A DNA stretch of 64,000 bases from Bacillus sp. NTK034 (GCF_017303275.1 NZ_JAFKOJ010000004.1:248001-312000), one strand, 5' to 3'. Shown: positions 41,300-50,277, counted from the stretch's first letter. The notes: generated by a model not told the origin, from the letters alone. Translations and numbers: made by a program.

Positions 41300-42814
41300 A
41301 TGGCAAACATTACGGATGTAAAAGAACTTACACATTTTATTGAGGGAAAAATGATCACTGGTAAAAGCGGCCGTTTCTCCGAAGTTTTCAATCCTGCAAC
41401 AGGAGAGGTCATTGCGAAAGTGCCATTAGCTTCCGCAGAGGAAGTGAAGGAGGCAATTGAAAAAGCAGAAGCTGCGTTCCCTGCATGGCGTGATCTCTCA
41501 GTAGCCAAGCGTGCAGAAATTGTTATGAAATTCAGGCACTTGCTGACGGAAAATAAAGAAAAATTAATTGAATTAATCTGCACGGAAAGCGGGAAAACCG
41601 AAGAAGATGCATTAGGTGAAATTACCCGTGGAATCGAATCTGTAGATTTAGCTATTAATGCTCCTCATTTGATGAAAGGCGAATATTCAGTAAATGTTGG
41701 CGGGCAAATAAATGCTTATTCTGCTAAATATCCGCTAGGTGTAGTAACAGCAATCTCTCCATTCAATTTTCCAATCATGGTGCCGCTCGCCCAGACAAGT
41801 ATGGCGGTAGCGGTTGGAAATGCGGTTATTTTAAAAGCGTCTGAGCGGGTTCCTATGACAGCTTTATTCATGAGTGAGTTATGGAAAGAAGCAGGACTCC
41901 CAGATGGTATTTGGACAGTAATCAATGGAGATAAAGAGGCAGTCAATGAACTGCTTGAGAATCCGGCAGTACAGGCAGTTTCTTTTGTTGGCTCAACACC
42001 GGTAGCACATTATATTTATGAAACAAGCGCTAAATATGGCAAACGTGTTGTTGCTTTAGGCGGAGGAAAAAACAATATGGTAGTCATGCCGGATGCTGAT
42101 CTGGAACAAGTAGCAAATGCTTTCATCAGTGCAGGGTATGGAGCTGCTTCCCAACGTTGTATGGCGATCTCTACATTAATGCCGGTAGGACAAGAAACCG
42201 CTGATCGTTTAGTAGAAATATTAAAAGAAAAGATTGAAAACTTAAAAGTGGGGGCTTATACAGACAATGCCGATTATGGCCCTGTTATTTCCCGACAAGC
42301 GAAAGAAAATATTCTAAAAGCCATAGACCGCAGTGAAGAAGAAGGTGCAAAAATCGTTTGCGATGGACGTTACAAAGACATTACAAAAAATAGCAATGGC
42401 TTCTTTCTGGCACCAACCTTGCTTGATAATGTTAAGCCGGGAATGGAAATTTATGAGGAAGAAGTCTTTGGTCCAGTTCGAAATATTGTACGCGTAGATA
42501 ATTTAGAAGAAGCGATTGACTTAATCAATCAGCATGAATTAGGGAATGGTGTAACAATTTTCACCAATGATGGTCTGGCAGCAAGGAAGTTCACAACTGA
42601 AATTGATGTAGGAATGGTTGGTGTAAATGTACCTATTCCGATTCCGGTTGGCTATCATAACTTTGCAGGTTTTAAAGGTTCAAGATTTGGTGATGGTCAA
42701 ATGTTTGGTCCAGATCAGGCAAATTTCTATACAAAATCAAAGATGGTCTCAGAACGCTGGCTGGCCCCAAGCGAAAACAGTGGTTTGTCATTTGCATTCC
42801 CGAGTAATAAATAG
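41300..42814 (+). CDS. mmsA: CoA-acylating methylmalonate/malonate-semialdehyde dehydrogenase
   Basis: The 504-residue aldehyde dehydrogenase has catalytic Cys287 in SQRCMAIS and ALGGGKNNMVV where ordinary aldehyde dehydrogenases have the general-base glutamate; its absence is characteristic of the CoA-acylating MmsA/IolA group. NFPIMVPLAQ and the C-terminal PIPVGYHNFAGFKGS also fit. It converts malonate semialdehyde to acetyl-CoA or methylmalonate semialdehyde to propionyl-CoA, with CO2. ATG 41300 is 9 bp after AGGAG; ATG 41294 is the alternative. Confidence 0.94.
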   Translation: MANITDVKELTHFIEGKMITGKSGRFSEVFNPATGEVIAKVPLASAEEVKEAIEKAEAAFPAWRDLSVAKRAEIVMKFRHLLTENKEKLIELICTESGKTEEDALGEITRGIESVDLAINAPHLMKGEYSVNVGGQINAYSAKYPLGVVTAISPFNFPIMVPLAQTSMAVAVGNAVILKASERVPMTALFMSELWKEAGLPDGIWTVINGDKEAVNELLENPAVQAVSFVGSTPVAHYIYETSAKYGKRVVALGGGKNNMVVMPDADLEQVANAFISAGYGAASQRCMAISTLMPVGQETADRLVEILKEKIENLKVGAYTDNADYGPVISRQAKENILKAIDRSEEEGAKIVCDGRYKDITKNSNGFFLAPTLLDNVKPGMEIYEEEVFGPVRNIVRVDNLEEAIDLINQHELGNGVTIFTNDGLAARKFTTEIDVGMVGVNVPIPIPVGYHNFAGFKGSRFGDGQMFGPDQANFYTKSKMVSERWLAPSENSGLSFAFPSNK

Positions 42815-42822
42815 TTTTTATG

Positions 42823-42851
42823 AAAGCGTTGCCCTGTTGTGGCAACGCTTT
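42823..42851 (+). terminator. Strong hairpin after mmsA
   Basis: AAAGCGTTGCC pairs perfectly with GGCAACGCTTT (11 bp, loop CTGTTGT). There is no further T run beyond the stem, so termination may be inefficient. The following 200 bp to the paiB gene hold no supported gene. Confidence 0.5.
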
Positions 42852-43051
42852 GTGCAGTCTGGACCGTTATTTTGTTTCGGAATACGCGGCAGGGAGTGCT
42901 GAGAAGAAATCAATCTTAGAACCAATGGCTTCTGTCAGTAGTTTTTTAATACTTGGACTTTTTATTATTTGTTTTGGTAAATCATACCGAGTGGGTTGTG
43001 TAGAAAGATTTAAAAGGGTTTCCCATACCCTTAAAACGAGGAGGAATTAAT

Positions 43052-43660
43052 TTGTATATACCGAATCATTTTAAAATGGATGATGAAGAATTAATCTATG
43101 AATTTATTGAAGCATACGGATTTGCCACCTTATTTTCTCAGCATAATGGGGAACCCTGCGCTACTCATCTTCCCCTCATGTTTAATAAATCTGAAAATGC
43201 ATTATATGGTCATTTTGCACGTCCGAACGAACAATGGAAGGACGCTCAAAACCAACAAGTCCTTGCTGTTTTCCAAGGTCCCCATTGTTATATCTCGCCT
43301 TCCTGGTACGAAACAACTAATGCAGTTCCGACTTGGAATTATGTGTCTATTCATTTATATGGAGAGATGGAGATAGTCGAAGATAGAAAAATAATTTTCG
43401 ATTCTTTAAATAACTTAGTCAATAAATATGAAAGCAATGATAGTCCATACAATTTAAAAAATGTTGAACCTGGTTTTATAGAAGGAATGAGTAAAGGGAT
43501 TGCTGCTTTCAGAATAAAAATCACAAAAATTGAAGCAAAAGCTAAATTAAGTCAAAATCATTCCGTGGAGCGGCAAGAATTAATTATTAAGAATCTAGAA
43601 AAAACCTCTATACACGAAAATATCCAAATAGCAGCTCTGATGAAGAAAAATCTTCAGTAA
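43052..43660 (+). CDS. PaiB-like FMN-binding protein
   Basis: The 202-residue protein has the PaiB/FMN-binding split-barrel features ATHLPLMFN, LYGHFARPNEQW, YISPSWYETTNAVPTWNY and MSKGIAAFRIKITKIEAKAKLSQN. B. subtilis PaiB is a negative regulator affecting protease production and sporulation; related proteins may simply be flavin enzymes. The TTG start at 43052 follows GAGGAGG. No paiA-like gene is adjacent. Confidence 0.88.
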   Translation: MYIPNHFKMDDEELIYEFIEAYGFATLFSQHNGEPCATHLPLMFNKSENALYGHFARPNEQWKDAQNQQVLAVFQGPHCYISPSWYETTNAVPTWNYVSIHLYGEMEIVEDRKIIFDSLNNLVNKYESNDSPYNLKNVEPGFIEGMSKGIAAFRIKITKIEAKAKLSQNHSVERQELIIKNLEKTSIHENIQIAALMKKNLQ

Positions 43661-43678
43661 ATTAATTAAAAGGTTCAT

Positions 43679-43706
43679 AAAAAGCAGACCTTACGAAGGT
43701 CTGCTT
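43679..43706 (-). terminator. Terminator of the minus-strand SDR gene
   Basis: AAGCAGACCTT / AAGGTCTGCTT form an 11-bp stem with loop ACG. The minus strand continues with T residues; the plus strand lacks a good T run. Confidence 0.8.
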
Positions 43707-43714
43707 CCACTTGC

Positions 43715-44431
43715 TTATGGATTAGTCGACCACATGCCGGCTGTTTTCACAAACACCCGAGGGTTCAATTTCAGCTGTGCCACCATGAATTCTGCGAGGT
43801 CTTCCGGCTGCATAACCTTTTCCGGGTTGCCGTCTGTCAGGTTTGTTTCAATCGCAAGGTCAGTGGCCACCGTACTTGGAGTCAATGCGCTAACTCGGAT
43901 ATTATGCTTTCGAACCTCAAGCATCAGAGACTCTGTTAAGCCTAAAACAGCAAATTTGGATGCACTGTATGCACTAGTGACAGGCGCTCCTTTTTGTCCG
44001 GCTGTGGATGCGATGTTGATAATGTCTCCGGACTTCTGTTCGATCATTTCAGGAAGAACAGCTCTTGTAACATTATAAACACCCATCAAGTTGACCTGGA
44101 TGATGCTTTCCCACTCATCAGGCGATAACTCCAGGAATCCTCCGAACTTAGCAATTCCGGCATTGTTAATCAGGATATCCACAGAGCCAAGGTCTGATTT
44201 AATATGCTCGACTGCATGAGTAACGGCTTCAAGGTCGGCAACATCGGCTGCTGCAGCAGATACATTCACATCGTACTGGCTAAGTTCATCCGCCATTTTT
44301 TCAAGATTTTCAATCGTACGGCCAAGTAATCCAATATTGACGCCTTCTTTCGCGAGCGCGATAGCTGCTGCACGCCCGATCCCTCTGCCTGCTCCTGTGA
44401 TTAGAGCTGTTTTGCCTTTTAATGTATGCAT
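43715..44431 (-). CDS. Short-chain dehydrogenase, FabG-like
   Basis: The 238-residue Rossmann enzyme has [10 protein letters not shown] (cofactor loop), [10 protein letters not shown], catalytic Ser in [10 protein letters not shown] and YSASK. It resembles Bacillus 3-ketoacyl-(ACP) reductase paralogues of this length; NADP preference is suggested by the Arg after the glycine motif (LGRT). The substrate is unknown. ATG 44431 follows GAGGAGG on the minus strand. Confidence 0.9.
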   Translation of the reverse strand: MHTLKGKTALITGAGRGIGRAAAIALAKEGVNIGLLGRTIENLEKMADELSQYDVNVSAAAADVADLEAVTHAVEHIKSDLGSVDILINNAGIAKFGGFLELSPDEWESIIQVNLMGVYNVTRAVLPEMIEQKSGDIINIASTAGQKGAPVTSAYSASKFAVLGLTESLMLEVRKHNIRVSALTPSTVATDLAIETNLTDGNPEKVMQPEDLAEFMVAQLKLNPRVFVKTAGMWSTNP

Positions 44432-44516
44432 CGTTTTTCCTCCTCTAAAAAAATCATTCATATACTACCAGAAAGGCTGTAAATTTCCTAATAAATCGCT
44501 TGCGCAGCCGGGACAT

Positions 44517-44546
44517 TTGAGGAAGCTTTATCCCTTGTGATAAGAT
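44517..44546 (+). promoter_or_regulatory. Promoter of the LLM oxidoreductase gene
   Basis: TTGAGG (44517-44522), 18-bp spacer, TAAGAT (44541-44546) preceded by TGA (extended -10). Confidence 0.6.
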
Positions 44547-44572
44547 CATCTTCAATAAAAGGGGGGATTCTA

Positions 44573-45571
44573 ATGAAGCTTAGTGTTTTGGATCAATCTG
44601 TCGTGGCAAAAGGGGATACTGCAGCTGAAACTTTTCGTAAAACAGTCAAGCTCGCCCAAGTGGCAGAAAACCTTGGCTACACCCGTTTTTGGGTGGCTGA
44701 GCATCATAATTCGAATGGAATAGCTGGCTCCTCACCGGAAATTCTTATCTCCCATATTGCATCAAGCACCAGCCGAATTAAGGTCGGTTCAGGCGGCATC
44801 CTTCTGCCGCAATACAGCCCTTATAAAATAGCCGAAAATTTTAATGTGCTCCAAACTCTATTTCCAGGACGGATCGATTTGGGCATTGGGAGGTCTCCCG
44901 GAGGAACCGCATCCACCCGGCTTGCCCTGACAGATGGAGTAAGGAAAAGTCTGAATGAGTTTCCTAGACAGCTTAGGGATTTGCAGTGGTTTTTGAACAA
45001 AGAGCTTCCAGAAGGACATCCTTATCAGCAAGTGAAAGCTTTTCCACAGGCTGAAGATCCTGCACTATTGTGGCTTCTTGGAATCACGCATCGCGGAGCA
45101 AGACTGGCAGCGGAACATGGAGCTGCCTTTACGTATGGACACTTTATCAATCCTGCAAATGGGAAGAGAGCAATGGATACATATTTCAGTCAATTTCAGC
45201 CTTCAGCAGCTTTGTCTGAGCCGAAAGCAAATGTGTGTATTTTTGTTGTATGCGCCGAGACACAGGAAGAGGCTGAGAAGCTGGCTTTGAGCCAGGATAT
45301 GTGGCTGCTGGCAGTTGAAAAAGGGAGGGATACGAGATTAATCCCAAGCATTGAAGCTGAAAGTATCCAGCTCACACACGTAGAAAAAGAAAAAATCACT
45401 GTTAACCGCAATCGGATGTTAATCGGTACCCCAGCAAAAATAAAAAAAGAATTGCAGCTGCTCAGCGAAGTCTACGGAACGGATGAGTTTATGATCATCA
45501 CCAATATTCATGATTTTCAAGGCAAGCTGAATTCATACACAATGCTGGCTGAAGCTTTCGGCTTAAGTTGA
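44573..45571 (+). CDS. LLM-class flavin-dependent oxidoreductase (luciferase-like)
   Basis: The 332-residue TIM-barrel protein begins MKLSVLDQSVVAKG and contains GYTRFWVAEHHNSNGIAGSSPE and RIDLGIGRSPGG, typical of the bacterial luciferase-like group with FMN/F420-type flavin binding. It probably oxidises an organic substrate with reduced flavin. ATG 44573 follows AAGGGGGGATT; the in-frame ATG at 44537 lies between the promoter boxes and was rejected. Confidence 0.9.
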   Translation: MKLSVLDQSVVAKGDTAAETFRKTVKLAQVAENLGYTRFWVAEHHNSNGIAGSSPEILISHIASSTSRIKVGSGGILLPQYSPYKIAENFNVLQTLFPGRIDLGIGRSPGGTASTRLALTDGVRKSLNEFPRQLRDLQWFLNKELPEGHPYQQVKAFPQAEDPALLWLLGITHRGARLAAEHGAAFTYGHFINPANGKRAMDTYFSQFQPSAALSEPKANVCIFVVCAETQEEAEKLALSQDMWLLAVEKGRDTRLIPSIEAESIQLTHVEKEKITVNRNRMLIGTPAKIKKELQLLSEVYGTDEFMIITNIHDFQGKLNSYTMLAEAFGLS

Positions 45572-45643
45572 GAATTTATAATCCCCAATTAATCCACCGA
45601 TAATAGAGGAGTATTTTCCTTTTGAGCTTCCCGGATTTCAAAG

Positions 45644-45825
45644 TGTGCATAACTAATTCATTGATTTTTTAAATTTTTCAGAAGTATCCACAATTAAAGG
45701 CATTTTTTGCCCGATTCATCCACACTAAGTGGATAATCTAAGCAGACAAAAGAGTTATCCACATAGGCGATCATGATTGAGACAAAAAGTTATCCCCAAA
45801 CATCCTTCTCTATTATTTATCCACA
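45644..45825. promoter_or_regulatory. Cluster of seven DnaA-box-like 9-mers
   Basis: Matches to TTATNCACA: TTATGCACA (minus, 45644-45652), TTATCCACA (45755-45763) and TTATCCACA (45817-45825) are perfect; GTATCCACA (45684-45692), TCATCCACA (45716-45724), TTATCCACT (minus, 45728-45736) and TTATCCCCA (45790-45798) have one mismatch. The last perfect box overlaps the 3' end of the C39 lipoprotein gene. The density is far above chance. Confidence 0.75.
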
Positions 45826-46505
45826 TAAGTGATTGCCTGTCTTCCCATCTGTTCCCATCCGGCAATGAACTTGTCCCTTTGGAATTGGGTATTTTTCTCC
45901 TTAAGCGGGTCGTTTGCATAGATATGATCTTCATCATAGCCTGTGACTAATACAGCATGCATTCGGTAGGTTATTTTGACCGGGCCATCTTTAGTTTCCC
46001 AGATTTCCCATTCTGAATCAGGCAATACGTCGTAAGTGCTGGTGATGATCACCCAGGCTGGTCTCCCTTCATCAAGCTGCTGGATTACTTTGTCGAATCC
46101 GCTGCCTGTCAGGTCTTCAATTTTTCCGGGCAAATAGCTTTCAGCCAGTTCTGCAACGGGTTCATGATAGGCGCCGAGTCCAGGTTTATCCAATGTTTGC
46201 ATATTGCCAACAAAGCCTTTATGAATGTTTCCCCTATAGCCATCCTTTTCGAAAGGAACACGGTTTATTTTTTCGGCTAATTCCATTTTATCGGTCTCTT
46301 CTCCTGCATGATTCAGGAGCATGGCAAGACTGGTTACTTCACATCCTCTTTCAAGCTCAGGCTTTTGCGAATAATGAGGGGCATCAATTAACACTTTGCC
46401 GTCTTCCTGTTCTGCGGATTCAGATTCACTTTCCTGGCCGGTAAACCAGGATGGTGAAGAGCAGCCTGACAGCAGAATGGATGCCAGTAAAATAGCTCTC
46501 TTCAA
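45813..46505 (-). CDS. C39-family peptidase lipoprotein (YvpB-like)
   Basis: The 230-residue protein has a signal ending in the lipobox LLSGC (Cys15), an acidic linker, then a papain-like C39 domain: Cys55 in ERGCEVTSLAMLL, a His in YRMHAVLVTGYD and YANDPL. It is exported and lipid-anchored and probably a cysteine peptidase or transglutaminase-like enzyme of unknown substrate. Its 3' end contains part of a DnaA-box cluster. Confidence 0.88.
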   Translation of the reverse strand: MKRAILLASILLSGCSSPSWFTGQESESESAEQEDGKVLIDAPHYSQKPELERGCEVTSLAMLLNHAGEETDKMELAEKINRVPFEKDGYRGNIHKGFVGNMQTLDKPGLGAYHEPVAELAESYLPGKIEDLTGSGFDKVIQQLDEGRPAWVIITSTYDVLPDSEWEIWETKDGPVKITYRMHAVLVTGYDEDHIYANDPLKEKNTQFQRDKFIAGWEQMGRQAITYVDK

Positions 46506-46598
46506 GACTTACACCCCTTTGTGAAAATTTCGCTTGTCAAAATAATAGGTATAAGACTATTTCCCCATAGTGTCCAGCCTTAATCCACATTCAGCATC

Positions 46599-46622
46599 AA
46601 AAAAAGCCCGGTTTCCCGGACT
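46599..46622 (-). terminator. Terminator of the LiaG-like gene
   Basis: On the minus strand AGTCCGG-GAAA-CCGGGCT is followed by seven T. Confidence 0.85.
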
Positions 46623-46634
46623 TCAATGCAGCAG

Positions 46635-47489
46635 TTAATTAATCTCAGCTTTCCCGCTGGATACAGAGATACGGATGTCATGTTCTCCTGATCCATGTTT
46701 GCCGGAAATATCATTTTTATCGCGTTTCTCATCATCCAATTCAAAATGGCTGCTGATATGGCCGCTGCTTGCTTTGCCTTTTAAGGTAAAGTCCGCATCA
46801 TCAGGCAAATCAAGGCGGACAAAGCCTGAACTTGCTTCCACTTTAATAGAGTCAGTCAGTTTGCCGACCATTATATCCAGCTGTCCTGATGATACCCCGG
46901 CATCAAGCTTGCCTTGATAGTTGCGGACCTTCACTTTGCCGGAACTCATATCTATTTCTCCAGTACGGGTAATGATATGATCTGCTTCCATCATTCCTGA
47001 TGAACCTTCATGCTCAAATTCATCAGTCTTAATGTTGGCAAGGCTGACTTTGCCGGAACTCATATTAACATTCAGACTCTCAAGCACGAAAGGCCTGCTT
47101 TCAGATTCACCGGCAAAATTCAAACGGCCGGAACCAATGTTAATTGACATGGACTTATTGAAATCTTCAGGAATGTAAATCTTCAGATTGCTTTTATTAT
47201 TGAAAAACTGAAAGCCATCCAGCCACTTTCTTTTGTATTCCACGCGAACTTCGCTTCCAGCCTTATTTACGGTCACTTTCCCTTTGCCGTCAAGCTCAGC
47301 TCTAACGTCATTCCTCTTTTCAGGAATAATGACTGTATCGGAACTTGATACATCTATGCTGATATGATCTGTCCTCTTGCTTAGAGAAGCCTCGGTACTG
47401 CTTTCTCCAAAACTCAGCCAGCTGTTTACGCCAGTAAAGAGCAAATAGGAACAGACTAAAATGATAAAAATGGCGAAAATCCTTTTCAC
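46635..47489 (-). CDS. DUF4097 protein, LiaG-like
   Basis: The 284-residue protein has one N-terminal membrane anchor (IFAIFIILVCSYLLFTGV) and an extracellular beta-repeat domain with recurring SSG turns (NMSSGKVSL, DMSSGKVKV, GVSSGQLDI, EASSGFVRL), typical of DUF4097 right-handed beta structures and of LiaG. No liaFSR genes are nearby, so a role in envelope-stress response is only suggestive. Confidence 0.82.
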   Translation of the reverse strand: MKRIFAIFIILVCSYLLFTGVNSWLSFGESSTEASLSKRTDHISIDVSSSDTVIIPEKRNDVRAELDGKGKVTVNKAGSEVRVEYKRKWLDGFQFFNNKSNLKIYIPEDFNKSMSINIGSGRLNFAGESESRPFVLESLNVNMSSGKVSLANIKTDEFEHEGSSGMMEADHIITRTGEIDMSSGKVKVRNYQGKLDAGVSSGQLDIMVGKLTDSIKVEASSGFVRLDLPDDADFTLKGKASSGHISSHFELDDEKRDKNDISGKHGSGEHDIRISVSSGKAEIN

Positions 47490-47754
47490 AATGAACCCCT
47501 GCTTTCCTTCATAAATTTCTTACTTATATTTTATGATAATCCCCATTCATGCACATTGAGCCCCAGCTTTAATTTCTGCTAAGACTTGAGGCGTACAGAC
47601 TTTAGTATAACGCTCTTTTGTCCGGCGGGAATTTGCAACTTGAATATATACAGAGCAGCAGAAGTTCTACAGAGGCTTTGCATATATAACTGTCAAAAAG
47701 AATTCTCTTTTCACTCCTAATATCTTATTATAAAAGGAAAAAACAGGAGAATCT

Positions 47755-48297
47755 ATGAAAACCACAATTGTCAATGGAAAAACAATTAATGCAGGTATGC
47801 CTGAGCTATGCGCTAAAAAAAGGGCTGATGCTGATCAGAAAATGATTAAAAAGGATATTAAGATTGTACAGATCTCAAAAGATTACGAGACTGCTGCAAA
47901 AGAATTAATACTGAAAGGATTCCAGGAACGCTTCGGATTTATTGACCATTCTTTAAATCCTGATTTGAATTGCCTTACAGAGACGTATAGCGCTGAAGGA
48001 GATTTTTTTCTGGCTGGTTTGATTGAAAATGAACTGGTGTGTACGGGTGCAATTACCAATGTAGGCAAAGGGGAATGCAGGCTGCAGCGAATGTCTGTAA
48101 AAAAGGAATTCCGGGGTCAGGGCATTGCCGGAATGATGGTACGCCAACTGGAGGATCGCGCCAGAGCAGCCGGTTATAGAAAGGTTGTTCTCGAAACAAA
48201 TATGGCCTGGGATAGCGCTGTGAACCTCTATAAACGCTGCGGATATATGGAGTATTATATGGAAGATGAGATGATTCATTTATCTAAAGAAATTTAG
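47755..48297 (+). CDS. GNAT family N-acetyltransferase
   Basis: The 180-residue protein has GNAT motif A LQRMSVKKEFRGQGIAGMMV (acetyl-CoA pyrophosphate binding, about 115-134) and motif B NMAWDSAVNLYKRCGYMEY. The first 35 residues are lysine-rich and not typical of the fold. Acceptor substrate unknown. AGGAGA precedes the ATG. It is monocistronic, ending in a terminator at its stop codon. Confidence 0.9.
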   Translation: MKTTIVNGKTINAGMPELCAKKRADADQKMIKKDIKIVQISKDYETAAKELILKGFQERFGFIDHSLNPDLNCLTETYSAEGDFFLAGLIENELVCTGAITNVGKGECRLQRMSVKKEFRGQGIAGMMVRQLEDRARAAGYRKVVLETNMAWDSAVNLYKRCGYMEYYMEDEMIHLSKEI

Positions 48298-48327
48298 CGG
48301 ATTTGCCTAATGGCAAGTCCGATTTTT
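48298..48327 (+). terminator. Terminator after the GNAT gene
   Basis: CGGATTTGCC and GGCAAGTCCG (10 bp, one G-T) around TAAT, followed by ATTTTTATTT. Confidence 0.85.
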
Positions 48328-48353
48328 ATTTAAAAGCATGCATATGAGGTGCG

Positions 48354-48663
48354 ATGTTACATAATATATGTTATAATGTATTTATGTTACATTAAAAAAT
48401 CGATAAAGACAGTGAAAGCGGTAAAAGATAATCTTATGCTGGAAACAGCCGGCGATTCACTGCCACTTCTTTTCTTAAATACAAATATCAGCTCTGAACC
48501 ATGCTAAAGGCTTGTCACGAGCTGCTGTCATCATCTCTCCGGGCATTACACTAAGTTAAACTCAAATCCGCCTTTTTTTCTTTCAAAACACAAGTCATTC
48601 TCCACTATGGATAAACTTTTTATGTAACCTTGATAAAAATCTAAATAAAGAAGGTGATTCGTA
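48354..48663 (+). promoter_or_regulatory. Extended -10 promoter between ATGTTACAT repeats, and long leader of the antiporter gene
   Basis: TATAAT (48372-48377) preceded by TGT is flanked by direct repeats ATGTTACAT at 48354-48362 and 48384-48392. From it to the antiporter start is about 280 nt without a supported gene; it includes a T7 run at 48573-48579 after AATCCGCC. The leader might hold a cis-acting RNA, but I recognise no known riboswitch. Confidence 0.45.
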
Positions 48664-50154
48664 TTGGCTGAATTTATTTGGCACACAGATGCACTTATCC
48701 TATTGGCTGCTATTCTTTTTATTACTGGAGTTATGACAACTAAATTTTCTGCAAGGCTTGGGGTGCCTGCTCTTGTTCTCTTTATCGCGGTAGGAATGGG
48801 ATTGGGGCAATTCATTTATTTTGATAACGCGAGAATTGCGCAGATGATCGGGGTTTTGGCCTTTATCATTATTTTGTTTGAAGGAGGACTGCAGACGAAC
48901 TGGAAAACAGCCCGGACAGTCATTGCACCTTCCTTATCATTGGCAACCTTAGGCGTGGTGATTACCACCGGGCTTGTTGCCGTGGCGGCAAAGTTTATTC
49001 TCGGTGTAGATTGGACTGTTGCGGTGCTTTTTGGTGCGATTGTCGGTTCGACTGATGCAGCTGCCGTTTTTGCTGTATTAAAAGGGCAAAATATAAAGCC
49101 CAGGATTTCCGCAACACTGGAAGCAGAGTCTGGCTCCAATGATCCCATGGCAGTATTCCTGACAGTTGCCATGATTGAGCTGATTATGACTCCCGGCTCC
49201 GGCATATTCTCACTTGTTGGTTCTTTCTTTATCCAAATGGGAGTGGGAGCTATAGCTGGTCTCTTGTTTGGCAAATTCGCAATATGGTCATTGAATAAAA
49301 TTAACTTGGATTCAAGCGGGCTTTATCCCGTTTTTGCCACAGGATTTGCCATGCTGACATATGGAATAACTGCTTATCTGGGGGGCAGCGGCCTTCTCGC
49401 TGTATATGTGGCGGGTATCATGATTGGGAACGCAGACATTGCCTATCGCCACTCTGTTTTCCGTTTTACGGAAGGTTTTGCCTGGATGATGCAAATTGCG
49501 ATGTTCGTTATTTTGGGCCTTCTGGTCTTTCCAAATGAACTTTTCCATTCTGATATTTTGCTAAAAGGCCTGGCTCTTTCAGCACTTCTTATATTTGTTG
49601 CCAGACCTGCTGCTGTGTTTCTAACCACCATTAAAATGGGCTTTTCGATGAAAGAATTGATCTTCTTATCCTGGGCAGGATTAAAAGGTGCCGTGCCAAT
49701 CGTTCTGGCCACTTTCCCGCTGTTATCCGGTGTGGAAGGAAGTCATGAAATTTTCAATGTTGTCTTTTTCGTTGTCCTGACCAGCGCTCTTATCCAGGGA
49801 TCAACGATTACATTGTTAGCAGAAAAGCTCGGTTTGACTGGTCCTGAAAAGGCTACTCCCATGCATTCACTGGAATTGGTTTCCCTTGGAAAAGCAGATG
49901 CAGAAATGATTGAATTCGAAATAGAAGAAGATGCCTTCATTATCGGGCAAAATCTGATGGAGATCCCCTTTCCTGAAGGCGCACTTGTCAACGCAATCAT
50001 TCGTAAAGATGAGTTAATTACTCCAACAGGCAACACCCAAATTGAGCAGGGAGATTTTCTTTATATCCTTACAAAAAGAAAATATAAAAGAGATCTCAAG
50101 CTGCTGCTGAAAAAGAAAAAACCAGCTGAAACTTTGGTAGAAGCAGAGGCGTAG
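48664..50154 (+). CDS. Potassium or sodium/proton antiporter with RCK_C domain (NhaP2/CpaA-like)
   Basis: The 496-residue protein has about 12 membrane helices with GSTDAAAVFAVL and LEAESGSNDPMAVFLT, the ion-binding region of CPA-type antiporters (NDP motif). The C-terminal 85 residues (ELVSLGKADAEMIEFEIEED; YILTKRKYKRDLK) form an RCK_C domain, which in related Firmicute antiporters binds cyclic di-AMP. It exports K+ or Na+ in exchange for protons. The TTG start at 48664 follows AAGGTGAT. Confidence 0.92.
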   Translation: MAEFIWHTDALILLAAILFITGVMTTKFSARLGVPALVLFIAVGMGLGQFIYFDNARIAQMIGVLAFIIILFEGGLQTNWKTARTVIAPSLSLATLGVVITTGLVAVAAKFILGVDWTVAVLFGAIVGSTDAAAVFAVLKGQNIKPRISATLEAESGSNDPMAVFLTVAMIELIMTPGSGIFSLVGSFFIQMGVGAIAGLLFGKFAIWSLNKINLDSSGLYPVFATGFAMLTYGITAYLGGSGLLAVYVAGIMIGNADIAYRHSVFRFTEGFAWMMQIAMFVILGLLVFPNELFHSDILLKGLALSALLIFVARPAAVFLTTIKMGFSMKELIFLSWAGLKGAVPIVLATFPLLSGVEGSHEIFNVVFFVVLTSALIQGSTITLLAEKLGLTGPEKATPMHSLELVSLGKADAEMIEFEIEEDAFIIGQNLMEIPFPEGALVNAIIRKDELITPTGNTQIEQGDFLYILTKRKYKRDLKLLLKKKKPAETLVEAEA

Positions 50155-50164
50155 TCAAAAAAGG

Positions 50165-50198
50165 AACCAGTGTGGAGGAGATCTGCACTGGTTTTTTT
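50165..50198 (+). terminator. Terminator after the antiporter gene
   Basis: AACCAGTG pairs with CACTGGTT across a 13-nt loop, followed by TTTTT. Confidence 0.8.
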
Positions 50199-50205
50199 GC
50201 ACTTT

Positions 50206-50277
50206 CGCGGATATGGCAAGTAAAATCGCGGATAAACTGGAAATTTCGCGGTAATCTTCTATATATTAGCGGATAAA
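50206..50277 (+). repeat. Phased (C/A)GCNNATAAA array 4 (4 units)
   Basis: Cores CGCGGATATG, CGCGGATAAA, CGCGGTAATC and AGCGGATAAA begin at 50206, 50227, 50247 and 50268 (21, 20, 21 bp). The first lies 8 bp after the terminator T run. Confidence 0.8.

Noticed and set aside
42821-42836. CcpA cre site TGAAAGCGTTGCCC
   Set aside because: At least two consensus mismatches and a position after mmsA; the bases are explained by the hairpin stem.
42820-43050. 76-codon frame between mmsA and the PaiB-like gene
   Set aside because: It begins within the post-mmsA hairpin, overlaps the PaiB ribosome binding site and has no recognisable features.
43052-48297. PaiA/PaiB operon formed by the PaiB-like and GNAT genes
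   Set aside because: The two genes are 4 kb apart with genes of both orientations between them; the GNAT protein has no specific PaiA feature.
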